64,000 nt of DNA from Lewinellaceae bacterium (GCA_020636135.1 JACJYK010000001.1:3768501-3832500); one strand, 5' to 3'. Positions 44,013 through 53,287 are shown, counted from the first letter of the stretch. Translations and numbers: made by a program. Notes: a model not told the origin generated them from the sequence alone.

Positions 44013-45239
44013 ATGAAATTTCATTGGCTCATTATCCTGTTCCTTGGATCCGTGGTTTCACTCCAGGCCCAGCCCCGCAGTTCTTTTGCCATCCGCACCA
44101 TCACGGCCGGCATTACGCTGCAACGCGCCGATGACACGACTACTTTATGGGATGCCATTCATTTCCTCCAGAAAGCCCGGGAGCAATACCAATCGGCCGG
44201 TTATGTCGTCCAGACTGTGCGGATCACAACGCAACATTTATACCTGCTGCGGCAAGGTGAACCGGAGGGGGATTTTATAGAAAAACTCATGGCCCTCGAC
44301 CGCATTGCCCAAAAACAAAATATTGTCCTGGGCATGGGCTGGCTGCTTCCCGCAAATACCTATGATGCAACAGCTACCAAAATGGCTACCGACATCATTG
44401 AGCAAACCCAGACGATCAGTTTTACACTTCCCATATCAAAACGGGGAGCCGGGATCTATCCCAAATCCATCCGCTCTTCAGCAGAAATTATCCGGGCAAT
44501 CGCTAAAACCTCAGAAGGCGGAGAGGGCAATTTCCGCTTTGCAGCGCTGGCCAACTGCCCGGGTGGCATTCCCTTTTTTCCTGCCGGATTTCATCAGGGA
44601 GAACACAGTTTTGCCATAGGCATGGAAACCCCGAACATTATCAGGGAGGTCTTTTCACACTGTACCTGGGAGGACGCCACCGCGGAGCTTACCAAAGCTA
44701 TGGAATCCAAACTCCAGCCGGTAGAAACCATTGCCCTGGCAATCAGCCGTCAGTATGGCTGGCCTTACGATGGCATCGACACCTCGCCGGCACCCGGACT
44801 GGATGCCAGTATCGGAGAAGCCATTGAAGCCCTCACCCACGAACCTTTTGGATCCGCATCCACGCTGAGCGCCTGCAGTATGATCACCACCACCATCAAG
44901 CAACTGGATGTACGCAGGATCGGATATTGCGGTCTGATGCTTCCGGTCATTGAAGACCCCGTACTGGCGCAGCGTGCCAGTGAAAACCGGTATACGGTCC
45001 AGGATCTGCTCCTTTTCTCAGCCGTGAGTGGTACCGGGCTCGATGTGATCCCTCTGCCGGGAGAGACGACCGCCGATGAGCTGGAACGCCTCCTGCAGGA
45101 TGTCGCTGCTCTGTCCCTGAAATACGAAAACAAGGCTTTGTCTGCCCGTCTGTTTCTGATCCCGGGCAAGGTAGCCGGTGAGAAAGTCACCTTCGCAAAT
45201 CCCTGGCTGACCGGAGTCAGGATCATGCCCATCCGTTGA
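44013..45239 (+). CDS. exported DUF711 family protein
   Basis: A 408-residue protein with a signal peptide (MKFHWLIILFLGSVVSLQAQ). The remainder matches DUF711/UPF0210: FAIRTITAGITLQRADD, FAALANCPGGIPFFPAGFHQ, FAIGMETPN, SACSMITTTIKQLDVRRIGY and GLMLPVIEDPVLAQRA. The family is usually cytoplasmic, so the signal peptide is notable. No reaction is established. It is convergent with the APC permease, with 6 bases between stops. Confidence 0.87.
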   Translation: MKFHWLIILFLGSVVSLQAQPRSSFAIRTITAGITLQRADDTTTLWDAIHFLQKAREQYQSAGYVVQTVRITTQHLYLLRQGEPEGDFIEKLMALDRIAQKQNIVLGMGWLLPANTYDATATKMATDIIEQTQTISFTLPISKRGAGIYPKSIRSSAEIIRAIAKTSEGGEGNFRFAALANCPGGIPFFPAGFHQGEHSFAIGMETPNIIREVFSHCTWEDATAELTKAMESKLQPVETIALAISRQYGWPYDGIDTSPAPGLDASIGEAIEALTHEPFGSASTLSACSMITTTIKQLDVRRIGYCGLMLPVIEDPVLAQRASENRYTVQDLLLFSAVSGTGLDVIPLPGETTADELERLLQDVAALSLKYENKALSARLFLIPGKVAGEKVTFANPWLTGVRIMPIR

Positions 45240-45245
45240 TGGCTT

Positions 45246-46565
45246 TCAGTCTAAATCCGACTTTGCCCGGCGGGTAAACCAGGCAAATAACGGAAGTCCC
45301 AGAAGCAACAATGCACCGCCAAATAAGGCCTGAACGGGCTTCTCCACCAGCATATTGGCGACAAACCAGGTTGATATGGCAATAAAAACCAGCGGAGTTA
45401 CCGGATACCAGGTGGTACGGTAGGGCCTGGGGATATCTGCCATCGTCCGGCGGAAAATGAAGATACTGATGGCGCCGAGGATCATAAAGATCCAATCCAT
45501 AAAGACGACGTAGGCGATCAGGTTCTCAAAAGTCTGCCAGAATAAAACCAATACGATTGACCAGGATGACTGCAACAGGATGGCGCGCACCGGCGTGCGG
45601 TATTTCGGATGTATATAGGCTAATCCAGGAAAAAAAACCTTGCTTTTGGCCATCGCAAAATAGACCCGTGGAGCACTTAGTGTGTAGATGGAAATGGTTC
45701 CGAAAATGGACATGACAATGATCAATGCCACCAGGACACCTCCTATCTTCAGGACCGATTCGACTGCATCGGCGGCTATAGCCCCTGAGCTTGCCATGTT
45801 GCTTACCGGCAAGAGATACAGGTAAGCCAGATTGGTCAGGACATACATGGCCGTAACGATCAACGCACCGAATACCATAGCGCGGGGCACATTACGCTGT
45901 GGATTTTTAGCTTCACCAGCCAGGAAAGAAGCATGATACCATCCACCATAGGACCACAATACCCCGATCAGCGCTCCTCCAAATGCAGTAAAACTGAACT
46001 GATCGATGGCTTCATGCACGGTAGATCCGGTAAATGGGTGCTCGGTGCCCAAGGCCAGGGCAATGGCCACGATAATCAGCATCCCTATCAACTTCAGGCT
46101 GGTAAAAACATTGGACACCCATTCGCCCATTTTAACCCCCATAATATTGACGACGGTGAGCAGGATCAGAACCACCACTCCTATCCAGGGCCGAAAAGCA
46201 TCCGGAAATGGCCATAAGAACTGAAGAAACCGCGCAAAGGCAACACTAAGGGCAGCCAGCGCCCCGGAAGTAACCACCGTCAGGATAACCCATCCATAGA
46301 GAAACGCGACCAGCCGCCCGTAGGCAGCCTTCAGGTAGATGAATACGCCGCCGGCATCCTGAAATAAGCCTCCCAGCTCCGCAAAGGTGAGTGCCCCGGT
46401 CAGTGAGATCACTCCTCCGACCAACCAGACCAACAAGATTAGGTGGCCATTGCCGAGGTATTGAGCTATTTCTGCCGGCGTGATAAAAATTCCGGAGCCG
46501 ATGCAGGACCCCACTGCAATCATGGTTAAACTAAAAAGCGTCAGTTCTTTTTTTAAATCCGCCAT
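45246..46565 (-). CDS. APC family amino acid permease
   Basis: A 439-residue permease with twelve membrane helices. The APC signature at the N-terminus (AVGSCIGSGIFITPAEIAQY) and TFAELGGLFQDAGGVFIYLK, plus GALIGVLWSYGGWYHASFLA, place it in the LAT/APC group that exchanges or takes up neutral amino acids. I chose the ATG at 46565 (MADLKKEL) over 46574. Substrate not assignable. Confidence 0.92.
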   Translation of the reverse strand: MADLKKELTLFSLTMIAVGSCIGSGIFITPAEIAQYLGNGHLILLVWLVGGVISLTGALTFAELGGLFQDAGGVFIYLKAAYGRLVAFLYGWVILTVVTSGALAALSVAFARFLQFLWPFPDAFRPWIGVVVLILLTVVNIMGVKMGEWVSNVFTSLKLIGMLIIVAIALALGTEHPFTGSTVHEAIDQFSFTAFGGALIGVLWSYGGWYHASFLAGEAKNPQRNVPRAMVFGALIVTAMYVLTNLAYLYLLPVSNMASSGAIAADAVESVLKIGGVLVALIIVMSIFGTISIYTLSAPRVYFAMAKSKVFFPGLAYIHPKYRTPVRAILLQSSWSIVLVLFWQTFENLIAYVVFMDWIFMILGAISIFIFRRTMADIPRPYRTTWYPVTPLVFIAISTWFVANMLVEKPVQALFGGALLLLGLPLFAWFTRRAKSDLD

Positions 46566-46646
46566 GAATGTCAATCATTAAGCCAGCAAAAACGTTGTAA
46601 TTTTAATGTAAACCAGGTTAGGAATTCCCGTAACCCTGATCCGTGT

Positions 46647-47894
46647 ATGACTGCAAACTTAATAAAGCGCTTGGTCTTTTTGATTTATGGCTTGATTAGC
46701 GCCACGGTCGGTTACGTACAAAACATCAACTTCGATCTGTTGCAGGGGCAATCTACGGTCAAGATCCCTTTTGAACTCAAACACAATTTCATCATTATCG
46801 ATGTCCGCCTGAATGGTATCCTGCCACTTCATTTCATATTCGATACCGGAGCCCAGTACACGCTGTTGTTCAAGAAAGAATATTCAGACATTTTGCGTAT
46901 TCCCTACCTCCGCCGAATCCCCATTCTGGGAGCAGACCTCAGCCAGGAGCTCTATGCTCTGGTCGGCCAAAACATCTCGGTGGACATACCAGGGCGCATC
47001 AAGGTCCGCAAGGACATCCTGATCTTCGAAGAAGATTATTTCCAGCTGGATGAATTGACCGGAATCTTCATCGACGGTATTCTTGGGGGAGATGTTTTTA
47101 AACATTACATCACCAAGATCGATTACCGGAAGCAGATCCTAACCTTAACCCGGCCTGAGCATTTCCCTGAGCCTGGTCCTCATTATCACCGCATCCCCCT
47201 GAGACTGAAAGAAGCCAAGCCGCTGCTTGATGCTACCGTGACCCTGGAGAACAATGCCCGGGTGCCCGTATCACTACTCATGGATACGGGTTCTGGTATC
47301 CCCTTACTGATCTACGCCAATACCCACCCGAACCTGAGCATACCGGAAAAAACGATCATAGGGCAATTAGGCAAAGGGCTCGGTGGCTATCTCCTGGGGT
47401 ATATGGGCCGGATCAAACAGCTGGAACTTCCCACTGACCTTCAGTTCAACAATGTCCTGGCCAGTTTCCAGCGTCTGGACTCCACCAGCCAGGCGTTCAC
47501 GATAAATAACCATCGCAACGGTATCCTGGGCAACCAGGTACTGCGTCGGTTTGAAGTGATCATCGATTATCCCGACTCCATGCTGTACCTGAAGCCCACA
47601 CGCACCTACAAACAAAAATTCAATTACGACCGAAGCGGCATGCTGATCTATGCCATCGGCCACAACCTGAAGGATTTTTACGTCAACACGATCATCCCCG
47701 GTAGTCCTGCAGAAGAGGCCGGCATCCGGGAGGGCGACCTGATCCTGAAAATCCGGGGCCTGCCTGCGTCACTTTTTGACCTGGCCTCCATCAATCGGAT
47801 GCTGATGAAGCGGACCGGCAAGAAGATAAAGGTAACCATTGAGCGAAACGGAGTTCGAATGGAGAAGTCCTTCCGGCTCAGAGACCTGATCTAG
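46647..47894 (+). CDS. retropepsin-like aspartyl protease with PDZ domain
   Basis: A 415-residue protein with an N-terminal membrane or signal segment (LIKRLVFLIYGLISATVGYV). Two retropepsin-type lobes each have an active-site motif: IFDTGAQYTLL and LMDTGSGIPLL. A C-terminal PDZ domain follows (NTIIPGSPAEEAGIREGDLI, RTGKKIKVTIERNGV). This is a common Bacteroidota architecture, likely periplasmic; substrates are unknown. It is divergent from the APC permease. Confidence 0.9.
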   Translation: MTANLIKRLVFLIYGLISATVGYVQNINFDLLQGQSTVKIPFELKHNFIIIDVRLNGILPLHFIFDTGAQYTLLFKKEYSDILRIPYLRRIPILGADLSQELYALVGQNISVDIPGRIKVRKDILIFEEDYFQLDELTGIFIDGILGGDVFKHYITKIDYRKQILTLTRPEHFPEPGPHYHRIPLRLKEAKPLLDATVTLENNARVPVSLLMDTGSGIPLLIYANTHPNLSIPEKTIIGQLGKGLGGYLLGYMGRIKQLELPTDLQFNNVLASFQRLDSTSQAFTINNHRNGILGNQVLRRFEVIIDYPDSMLYLKPTRTYKQKFNYDRSGMLIYAIGHNLKDFYVNTIIPGSPAEEAGIREGDLILKIRGLPASLFDLASINRMLMKRTGKKIKVTIERNGVRMEKSFRLRDLI

Positions 47895-48008
47895 GAACGG
47901 ACCACAGCCTACTGCTCTTGGGTAGGCGTTACCCTTCCGGCTTCTTGCCTGGTCCCGCGAAACATTCCATCTGCACCTTATTATATACAGTCCTATGTTA
48001 ATTTTTTC

Positions 48009-48039
48009 TTTGCTATTCTGTGAAAAGGTTCTATCTTTG
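48009..48039 (+). promoter_or_regulatory. Bacteroidota-type promoter for rplU-rpmA
   Basis: TTTG (48009-48012), a 19-base spacer, then TATCTTTG (48032-48039): an exact match to the -33/-7 consensus. The predicted leader to the rplU ATG (48076) is about 30 nucleotides. Confidence 0.85.
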
Positions 48040-48075
48040 CCCTCCGTTTAACTGGATTGTAAAAACCATCAAATT

Positions 48076-48384
48076 ATGTACGCTATTGTGAACATTGCCG
48101 GCCAGCAATTCAAAGTTCAGGAAGGGCAGGAAATTTTTGTGCACCACCTGGGCGGAGAAGCCGGTAGTAAAGTACAATTTGACGAGGTCCTGTTGGTAGA
48201 CCGTGGTGAGAAAGTAGAGGTGGGAGCACCTTTCCTGCAGGCCAAGGTAGATGCCACTGTCATTGACCACGCAAAAGGAGACAAAGTCATTGTCTTTAAA
48301 AAGAAACGCCGTAAAGGCTATCGGGTAAAAAATGGTCACCGCCAGCAGTTTACCAAGATCAAGATCAATTCCATCAACGCATAA
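48076..48384 (+). CDS. rplU: 50S ribosomal protein bL21
   Basis: A 102-residue ribosomal protein of the large subunit, the usual length. It begins MYAIVNIAGQQFKVQEGQEI and contains VDATVIDHAKGDKVIVFKKK, RRKGYRVKNGHRQQFT, which define bL21. It precedes rpmA by 12 bases, the conserved rplU-rpmA order, under a strong promoter. Confidence 0.97.
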   Translation: MYAIVNIAGQQFKVQEGQEIFVHHLGGEAGSKVQFDEVLLVDRGEKVEVGAPFLQAKVDATVIDHAKGDKVIVFKKKRRKGYRVKNGHRQQFTKIKINSINA

Positions 48385-48396
48385 AAGCAAACAAGC

Positions 48397-49038
48397 ATGG
48401 CTCATAAAAAAGGAGTTGGTAGTACGGACAACGGGCGCGACAGTAAAAGCAAACGCCTGGGTGTAAAATTATTCGGCGGCCAGCTGGCCCTCGCCGGAAA
48501 CATCATCGTACGTCAACGTGGAACCAAATTTCATCCCGGCAATAACGTGGGTATCGGAAGAGATCATACCTTGTTTGCTCTCTCTGATGGCACCGTCGAA
48601 TTTGTTACCCGTCGTCTTGACCGGACATTTGTTAACATCATTCCTTTCGAGGAAGTAGCTGAGACTGTTGCCCCGGCAGCCAAGGTGGAAACAGCTCCTA
48701 AAGCTGAACCCAAAGCTCCCGCAGCTAAACCAGAACCTGTAGCTGCGCCCAAGGCGGAAGCCAAGGAAGAAGAAGCCTTTGACACAGAAGCAGGCAAAGC
48801 CTCTCTGTTAGGCGCCATTGGTACGGCAAGCGCCGACGACAAAGATGATCTGAAAAAGATCAAAGGCGTAGGACCGAAACTGGAGGAGATGTTGAATTCC
48901 ATCGGAATCTACACGTTCGCTCAGGTCAGTAAAATGACGAAAGCAGAATACGATCTGGTTGACAACCTGATCACTGCATTCAAAGGCCGTGCAGAACGCG
49001 ACGAATGGGCAGCACAAGCCAAAGAATTAATTGGCTGA
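48397..49038 (+). CDS. rpmA: 50S ribosomal protein bL27 with C-terminal HhH extension
   Basis: A 213-residue protein, more than twice the usual ~85 residues. The first ~88 residues are a complete bL27 (MAHKKGVGSTDNGRDSKSKR, QRGTKFHPGNNVGIGRDHTL). After an Ala/Pro/Lys/Glu-rich linker (about residues 90-135) there is a helix-hairpin-helix type domain (DDLKKIKGVGPKLEEMLNSI, YTFAQVSKMTKAEYDLVDNL). Similar HhH extensions are known on some L21 proteins; on L27 this is unusual to me. The reading frame is continuous from the conserved start, and a terminator follows. Confidence 0.92.
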   Translation: MAHKKGVGSTDNGRDSKSKRLGVKLFGGQLALAGNIIVRQRGTKFHPGNNVGIGRDHTLFALSDGTVEFVTRRLDRTFVNIIPFEEVAETVAPAAKVETAPKAEPKAPAAKPEPVAAPKAEAKEEEAFDTEAGKASLLGAIGTASADDKDDLKKIKGVGPKLEEMLNSIGIYTFAQVSKMTKAEYDLVDNLITAFKGRAERDEWAAQAKELIG

Positions 49039-49059
49039 TTCAGCCCGGAAAGCATATCG

Positions 49060-49093
49060 AAAGCCGTTATCCTCCCGGATGGCGGCTTTTTTT
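49060..49093 (+). terminator. rho-independent terminator after rpmA
   Basis: AAAGCCG (49060-49066) pairs with CGGCTTT (49083-49089) with an inner ATCC/GGAT stem, followed by seven Ts. It reaches the 3' end of the convergent glycosyltransferase gene. Confidence 0.85.
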
Positions 49094-50213
49094 ATTGCAC
49101 CTTACGTCCTTTCCAGGTATACGACCGCCCGAGGATGCTGTAAAAAGCACTGATCAACATAAACAGCGCGTGCATGGGCTGGATCCACAGGCTTTCCATA
49201 AACGGAACCGTTCGCCCTATGATACGACCCAGCATCCGCAAAAACCAGGTGTCCCAAAACCACTTTACGGCCAGTACGACGACACCAGCAACCATGAATA
49301 CCGGTTTCCAGATCAATCCGGCGACCAGGAGTAACCAGGGCATCCATTCCACCAGCAACAAATACACGCCCAGGACCCAAATGCCACTATCCTGCAAAGC
49401 ACGCAGCTTGGTAGCCCAGCGCTTGCGTTGTGCCAGCAACCCACGCCACGACGAAAGTGCCGGCGTGGATACGAGGGCATCCCGGTTGGCTACAAATCCG
49501 CCCCGGAAACCACGTTCTGCCAGCTGCCTGACCATAAACAGATCATCGCCGCTGGCCATGGGCTGCTGATTCCACCCCCCGGCCTGGATGGCGGCCTCTC
49601 TGGAAAGCAAAAGTGAAGCACCATTAGCCAGCATCCACCATTGTCTCTCCCATCCAAGCCAGGTGATGGCCATCATCGCGGCCATATCCCAATGTTGCAG
49701 GCGTTGAAGCCAGGCATTACCCGTCAGCACGACACCACCGGTCGCAAACTGCCATTTCTGACCAGCAGCGTACGATACCATGAGCCGGATCCATCCCGGG
49801 CCAGGTATCGTATCGGCATCGGTGCATAAGATCCATTGGGACTCAGCAGCCGTGAGGCCTGCTTGTAAAGCAGCCTTCTTCCCATCGATTGCTTCCGGTA
49901 GATTGATGACCTGGTGGATCAGGTGACCTGACTTTTGTTGCAGGAGTTTCTCTCCACCATCTGTGGAGTGATCATTGATCCACAGGCAAGCTACCTGCCA
50001 CCCGGACGGAAAATCCTGGTTTTCCAGCGCTTCAACCAATACGGGGATGTGAGCAGCTTCATTGCGAAATGGGATAAGTACTGTGAGGGCAACCTGGCCG
50101 GGAGTCTCCGATGGACACCTTTGCCGAAAAGCGGGTATGATACCCATCAGATTTCCGATCAGCCACAGGTAAAGGGCTAGCGCTATCAGGCAAAAAAAGA
50201 AAACGAAGGCCAA
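49092..50213 (-). CDS. membrane glycosyltransferase family 2
   Basis: A 373-residue GT2 enzyme anchored by an N-terminal helix (FVFFFCLIALALYLWLIGNL) and two to three C-terminal helices. The GT-A core has VLIPFRNEAAHIPVLVEALE, WINDHSTDGGEKLLQ, the DXD-type CTDADTIPGPGW, GDDLFMVRQLAERGF and the QRKRW motif (LAQRKRWATKL) typical of processive GT2 enzymes. Product unknown; likely an envelope glycan or glycolipid. A small membrane protein gene ends 6 bases upstream. Confidence 0.87.
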   Translation of the reverse strand: MAFVFFFCLIALALYLWLIGNLMGIIPAFRQRCPSETPGQVALTVLIPFRNEAAHIPVLVEALENQDFPSGWQVACLWINDHSTDGGEKLLQQKSGHLIHQVINLPEAIDGKKAALQAGLTAAESQWILCTDADTIPGPGWIRLMVSYAAGQKWQFATGGVVLTGNAWLQRLQHWDMAAMMAITWLGWERQWWMLANGASLLLSREAAIQAGGWNQQPMASGDDLFMVRQLAERGFRGGFVANRDALVSTPALSSWRGLLAQRKRWATKLRALQDSGIWVLGVYLLLVEWMPWLLLVAGLIWKPVFMVAGVVVLAVKWFWDTWFLRMLGRIIGRTVPFMESLWIQPMHALFMLISAFYSILGRSYTWKGRKVQ

Positions 50214-50219
50214 GCTTGA

Positions 50220-50666
50220 TCAGGATTCATTTTCAAAATAACGATCGTACGGCGAGGACTTTGGTTTCTTTTCCATTTGGGGCAAATCGAATGAATCGTG
50301 CTGATCGTCCTCCAGGATCTCATAATCAGCCAACTTCCCTTCCACCGCTTCCCGCTCGGCGCGGGACATCTGATCCACTTTGCGGTCCAGCATGGCCTTG
50401 GCAAAAAGAACAAAGGCAACAACCGGAAAGCCTACGACAGTCAGAATAACCGCAATAACCCCGACAATGGGGTTCTGCTTCAACAGGTCCCACAGCATAT
50501 TGAGGTATCCGACCACCACCTTGTATCGCAGGATCAGTGTCAGGATAAACAGAATAGGTGCCACCCAACTGAGGATGGTAAATATCCCTCTGGCAATAAA
50601 AAAGAGTCCGATGACCATGAGAACCATGACAATCATACCGACCCAGAAATTGGAATTGAACTTCAT
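50220..50666 (-). CDS. hypothetical membrane protein, GT2 operon partner
   Basis: A 148-residue protein with three membrane segments (FWVGMIVMVLMVIGLFFIAR, WVAPILFILTLILRY, PIVGVIAVILTVVGFPVVAF) and a charged cytoplasmic tail (MSRAEREAVEGKLADYEILE). It lies 6 bases upstream of the glycosyltransferase on the same strand. I do not recognise the family. Confidence 0.7.
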   Translation of the reverse strand: MKFNSNFWVGMIVMVLMVIGLFFIARGIFTILSWVAPILFILTLILRYKVVVGYLNMLWDLLKQNPIVGVIAVILTVVGFPVVAFVLFAKAMLDRKVDQMSRAEREAVEGKLADYEILEDDQHDSFDLPQMEKKPKSSPYDRYFENES

Positions 50667-50930
50667 TGTGATCTTTCGTTAAGAAGTGATTCTATTTAGG
50701 AGAACCTAAATTGCTTTGCCACAATTCACGATCAAGACCCTAAATTAATGGATTAATCACGGACTTCTAAGCAAAAGGCATCCACATTCCCTGCTTTCTT
50801 TTGATACAGAAGCATATTCCTTAAAACACTTTGGTCCGCCACCCGACCAAACCTCCGGTAATTGCCAACCCAGGGCAACACTTACCGGATAATCAAGTTT
50901 TCCTAATATTCTTCAAATCAATTTAAACCA

Positions 50931-52091
50931 ATGAAAATGAAAAAGTTATTGTTTTCACCATGGTCTCTATTCACCATGTTACTATTCCTGTTTACTTCCT
51001 GTCAGAAAGACGAACTCATACCTACCAGCACTGATGATGCTCCACTGGAAACCCGCAATGGCTATTCCTCAACAAGTACCGGACAGGTATATACCATGTC
51101 CAATGATGCTGCCGGTAATGAAGTAATTGTATTCAGTCGCGATGCACGCGGATTTCTGCAGCCCTACCGCACCTACCCTACCGGCGGGAATGGTAATTCA
51201 GCAGGTCTTGGATCACAGGGAGCCATCATTGTCCATGGTCATTTCCTGTTTGTAGTTAATGCCGGATCCAATACCATCAGCTCCTTCATCATCAACGGAT
51301 CCAAACTGCAACTGGTCGGCAATGTGGACTCCCGGGGCACGATGCCCATCAGCGTGACCGCCTATCAGGACATCCTGTATGTCGTCAACGCCGGTGGCGA
51401 TGGTAACATAGCCGGATTTAACATCAGCCCGCACGGAGAGCTGACCTTCCTGGAAGGCTCTGTCCAGCCATTAAGCTCCGCTGGAGTTGCACCGGGGCAA
51501 ATCTCGTTCAATCCCTATGGCTCCTATCTAGTCGTTTCAGAAAAGGCGTCGAATATGCTCACCGTCTATCAGGTGAATAGGACAGGAATGGCCTCAGCGC
51601 CGGACTCCTATCCTTCCGCCGGCATGACACCTTTTGGATTCGGCTTCACGCAGCAGAACCGGATCATCGTCTCCGAAGCATTTGGTGGCGCTCCCAATGG
51701 CAGTGCTATGTCCTCTTATCAGCTGGGTGTTTCCGGCGTCGTAACAACGATAACGGGTCCTGTCTATACCCATCAGACAGCAGCCTGCTGGGTAGCCGTT
51801 ACCGACAATGGCAAGTACGCCTACACCACTAATTTCGGTTCCAACAACGTAAGCGGTTACCGCATCGATACCGATGGCGCCATCGAGTTGCTTAACGCAT
51901 CCGGCATCACCGGTTCCACCGGCGCCGGCCCGCTGGACATGGCCATGAGCCGCAATTCCCAATACCTGTATATCCTGAATGCCAGTGATGACAACCTGAC
52001 CATGTTTAAGGTTAATCATGACGGCAGCCTGACGAATCTGGGTAATATCGGTCATCTGCCCGCATCCGCAGTAGGGTTGGCAGCACGCTAA
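50931..52091 (+). CDS. lactonase-like beta-propeller lipoprotein
   Basis: A 386-residue lipoprotein (lipobox LFTSC) with a seven-bladed propeller of the 6-phosphogluconolactonase/YVTN type: blades such as GHFLFVVNAGSNTISSFIIN, ILYVVNAGGDGNIAGFNI, GKYAYTTNFGSNNVSGYRID and SQYLYILNASDDNLTMFKVN. The family includes lactonases and many binding-only proteins; no catalytic assignment is safe. The gene ends at a strong terminator and marks the left border of the AT-rich AbiE segment. Confidence 0.85.
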   Translation: MKMKKLLFSPWSLFTMLLFLFTSCQKDELIPTSTDDAPLETRNGYSSTSTGQVYTMSNDAAGNEVIVFSRDARGFLQPYRTYPTGGNGNSAGLGSQGAIIVHGHFLFVVNAGSNTISSFIINGSKLQLVGNVDSRGTMPISVTAYQDILYVVNAGGDGNIAGFNISPHGELTFLEGSVQPLSSAGVAPGQISFNPYGSYLVVSEKASNMLTVYQVNRTGMASAPDSYPSAGMTPFGFGFTQQNRIIVSEAFGGAPNGSAMSSYQLGVSGVVTTITGPVYTHQTAACWVAVTDNGKYAYTTNFGSNNVSGYRIDTDGAIELLNASGITGSTGAGPLDMAMSRNSQYLYILNASDDNLTMFKVNHDGSLTNLGNIGHLPASAVGLAAR

Positions 52092-52135
52092 AGAGAACAC
52101 ACCACCTTCTTTCCAATTTTATCAATTGGTTTGAG

Positions 52136-52170
52136 ACAGGCTAGCTCCAAAAATGGAGCTGGCCTGTTTT
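52136..52170 (+). terminator. rho-independent terminator after the propeller gene
   Basis: ACAGGC-T-AGCTCC pairs with GGAGCT-G-GCCTGT (12 Watson-Crick pairs plus one T-G) around an A-rich loop, followed by TTTT. A smaller hairpin (CCAATT/AATTGG) precedes it at 52113-52129. Confidence 0.88.
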
Positions 52171-52269
52171 AATTTATGAGATGAAAGTAGTTGGTAGCCA
52201 GTAGCCAGCCATTCGGACTTGCAGAATTTGTGACTTACTGCCTGACGTCTGTTAATTTATAGCCTACTT

Positions 52270-52335
52270 ATGAATGAATTACAGATTATTGAGCTTACTC
52301 CGGAAAATCGAAAACCCGAGTTCATCCCTTCCTAA
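52270..52335 (+). other. 21-codon frame, possible truncated gene start
   Basis: A short frame reading MNELQIIELTPENRKPEFI before a stop. It resembles the start of an ordinary cytoplasmic protein cut off after 21 codons, in the 374-base gap (52092-52465) between the propeller gene's terminator and abiEi. It may mark where the AbiE segment entered; chance is possible. Confidence 0.25.
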
Positions 52336-52438
52336 GCTGACAGACAGAACAGGCCTTTGGTAGGCGGGCCCATTCTCCTGTACAGACAAAATGATAATAG
52401 GTTTATTGCAATCATTAAATTATTATTTGTATCATTGA

Positions 52439-52457
52439 AATGACTTTTGAGGTCATT
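52439..52457. promoter_or_regulatory. inverted repeat, candidate AbiEi operator
   Basis: AATGAC, 7-base centre, GTCATT, ending 8 bases before the abiEi start codon. Antitoxins of this family are known to bind inverted repeats upstream of their operon and repress it; that this is the site is inference. Confidence 0.5.
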
Positions 52458-52465
52458 ATCAGGAT

Positions 52466-53287
52466 ATGAAAAGTAAGAACATACTAAGTCAATCAGCTGC
52501 CGTATTGAACCATTTTAATTCGAAGAGTCAACAGTGTTTTGAGCATATTGAAGTCTTCCAAATTCTCAATTCAAAAGATGAGAATAGTGTGTTAAAGTTA
52601 TTAAGCAACATGGTAAAAAGAGGGCTTCTGATGAGACTGAAGCAGGGCTTGTACTACATCATACCCTATGAGCAAGAAGCCAGTTCTTTTATGCCTGATT
52701 GGCATTTGCTAGCTGAGCACTTAACCAAAGGGACAGATCACTACATCGGATACTACTCCGCAATGCAAATACATAACCTGATTACTCAGCCTTCTTTGAA
52801 AGAGCAAATTGTTGTAGCTAAACAACTCAAACCATCAATATTGAAAATTAGAAACGTAAGCTTTCAATTCATTTACCATAATGCCGATCACTTCTTTGGA
52901 GCTAAGAAAACCTGGATTAACAGCTTCAACAAAGTCATGTGCTCTGATCTTGAAAAAACGATTATCGACTGTTTATTTAAACCAGACTATGCAGGAGGCA
53001 TCGTTGAAATAGCACGGGCAATACATACCTCAATAGACAAAATCAAATACGACCAACTGTTTGAATATGTTCAAAGATTCAGATCACAAGCTGTCATTAA
53101 GCGATTAGGGTTCCTTCTTGAAACGCTCGAAATAAACTCAGGCATTATCAAACAGCTTCAAAAAATCAAGACGGCATCTTACGTTCTTCTAGATACAGAA
53201 CTTCCGAAATCTGGTAAAATGATAAGCCGTTGGAGCATCCAGCAAAATCTGGAAACTGAAACCATTAAATCTGCTATCTACACATGA
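52466..53287 (+). CDS. abiEi: AbiEi-type antitoxin / transcriptional regulator
   Basis: A 273-residue protein of the AbiEi family, the antitoxin of a type IV toxin-antitoxin system. The N-terminal winged helix-turn-helix (FEHIEVFQILNSKDENSVLK, NMVKRGLLMRLKQGLYYI) would bind DNA. The C-terminal domain (YIGYYSAMQIHNLITQPSLK, SDLEKTIIDCLFKPDYAGGI) is typical of AbiEi. It overlaps the toxin gene by 4 bases. Base composition and codon choice are more AT-rich than in the flanking genes, suggesting acquisition by transfer. Confidence 0.9.
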   Translation: MKSKNILSQSAAVLNHFNSKSQQCFEHIEVFQILNSKDENSVLKLLSNMVKRGLLMRLKQGLYYIIPYEQEASSFMPDWHLLAEHLTKGTDHYIGYYSAMQIHNLITQPSLKEQIVVAKQLKPSILKIRNVSFQFIYHNADHFFGAKKTWINSFNKVMCSDLEKTIIDCLFKPDYAGGIVEIARAIHTSIDKIKYDQLFEYVQRFRSQAVIKRLGFLLETLEINSGIIKQLQKIKTASYVLLDTELPKSGKMISRWSIQQNLETETIKSAIYT

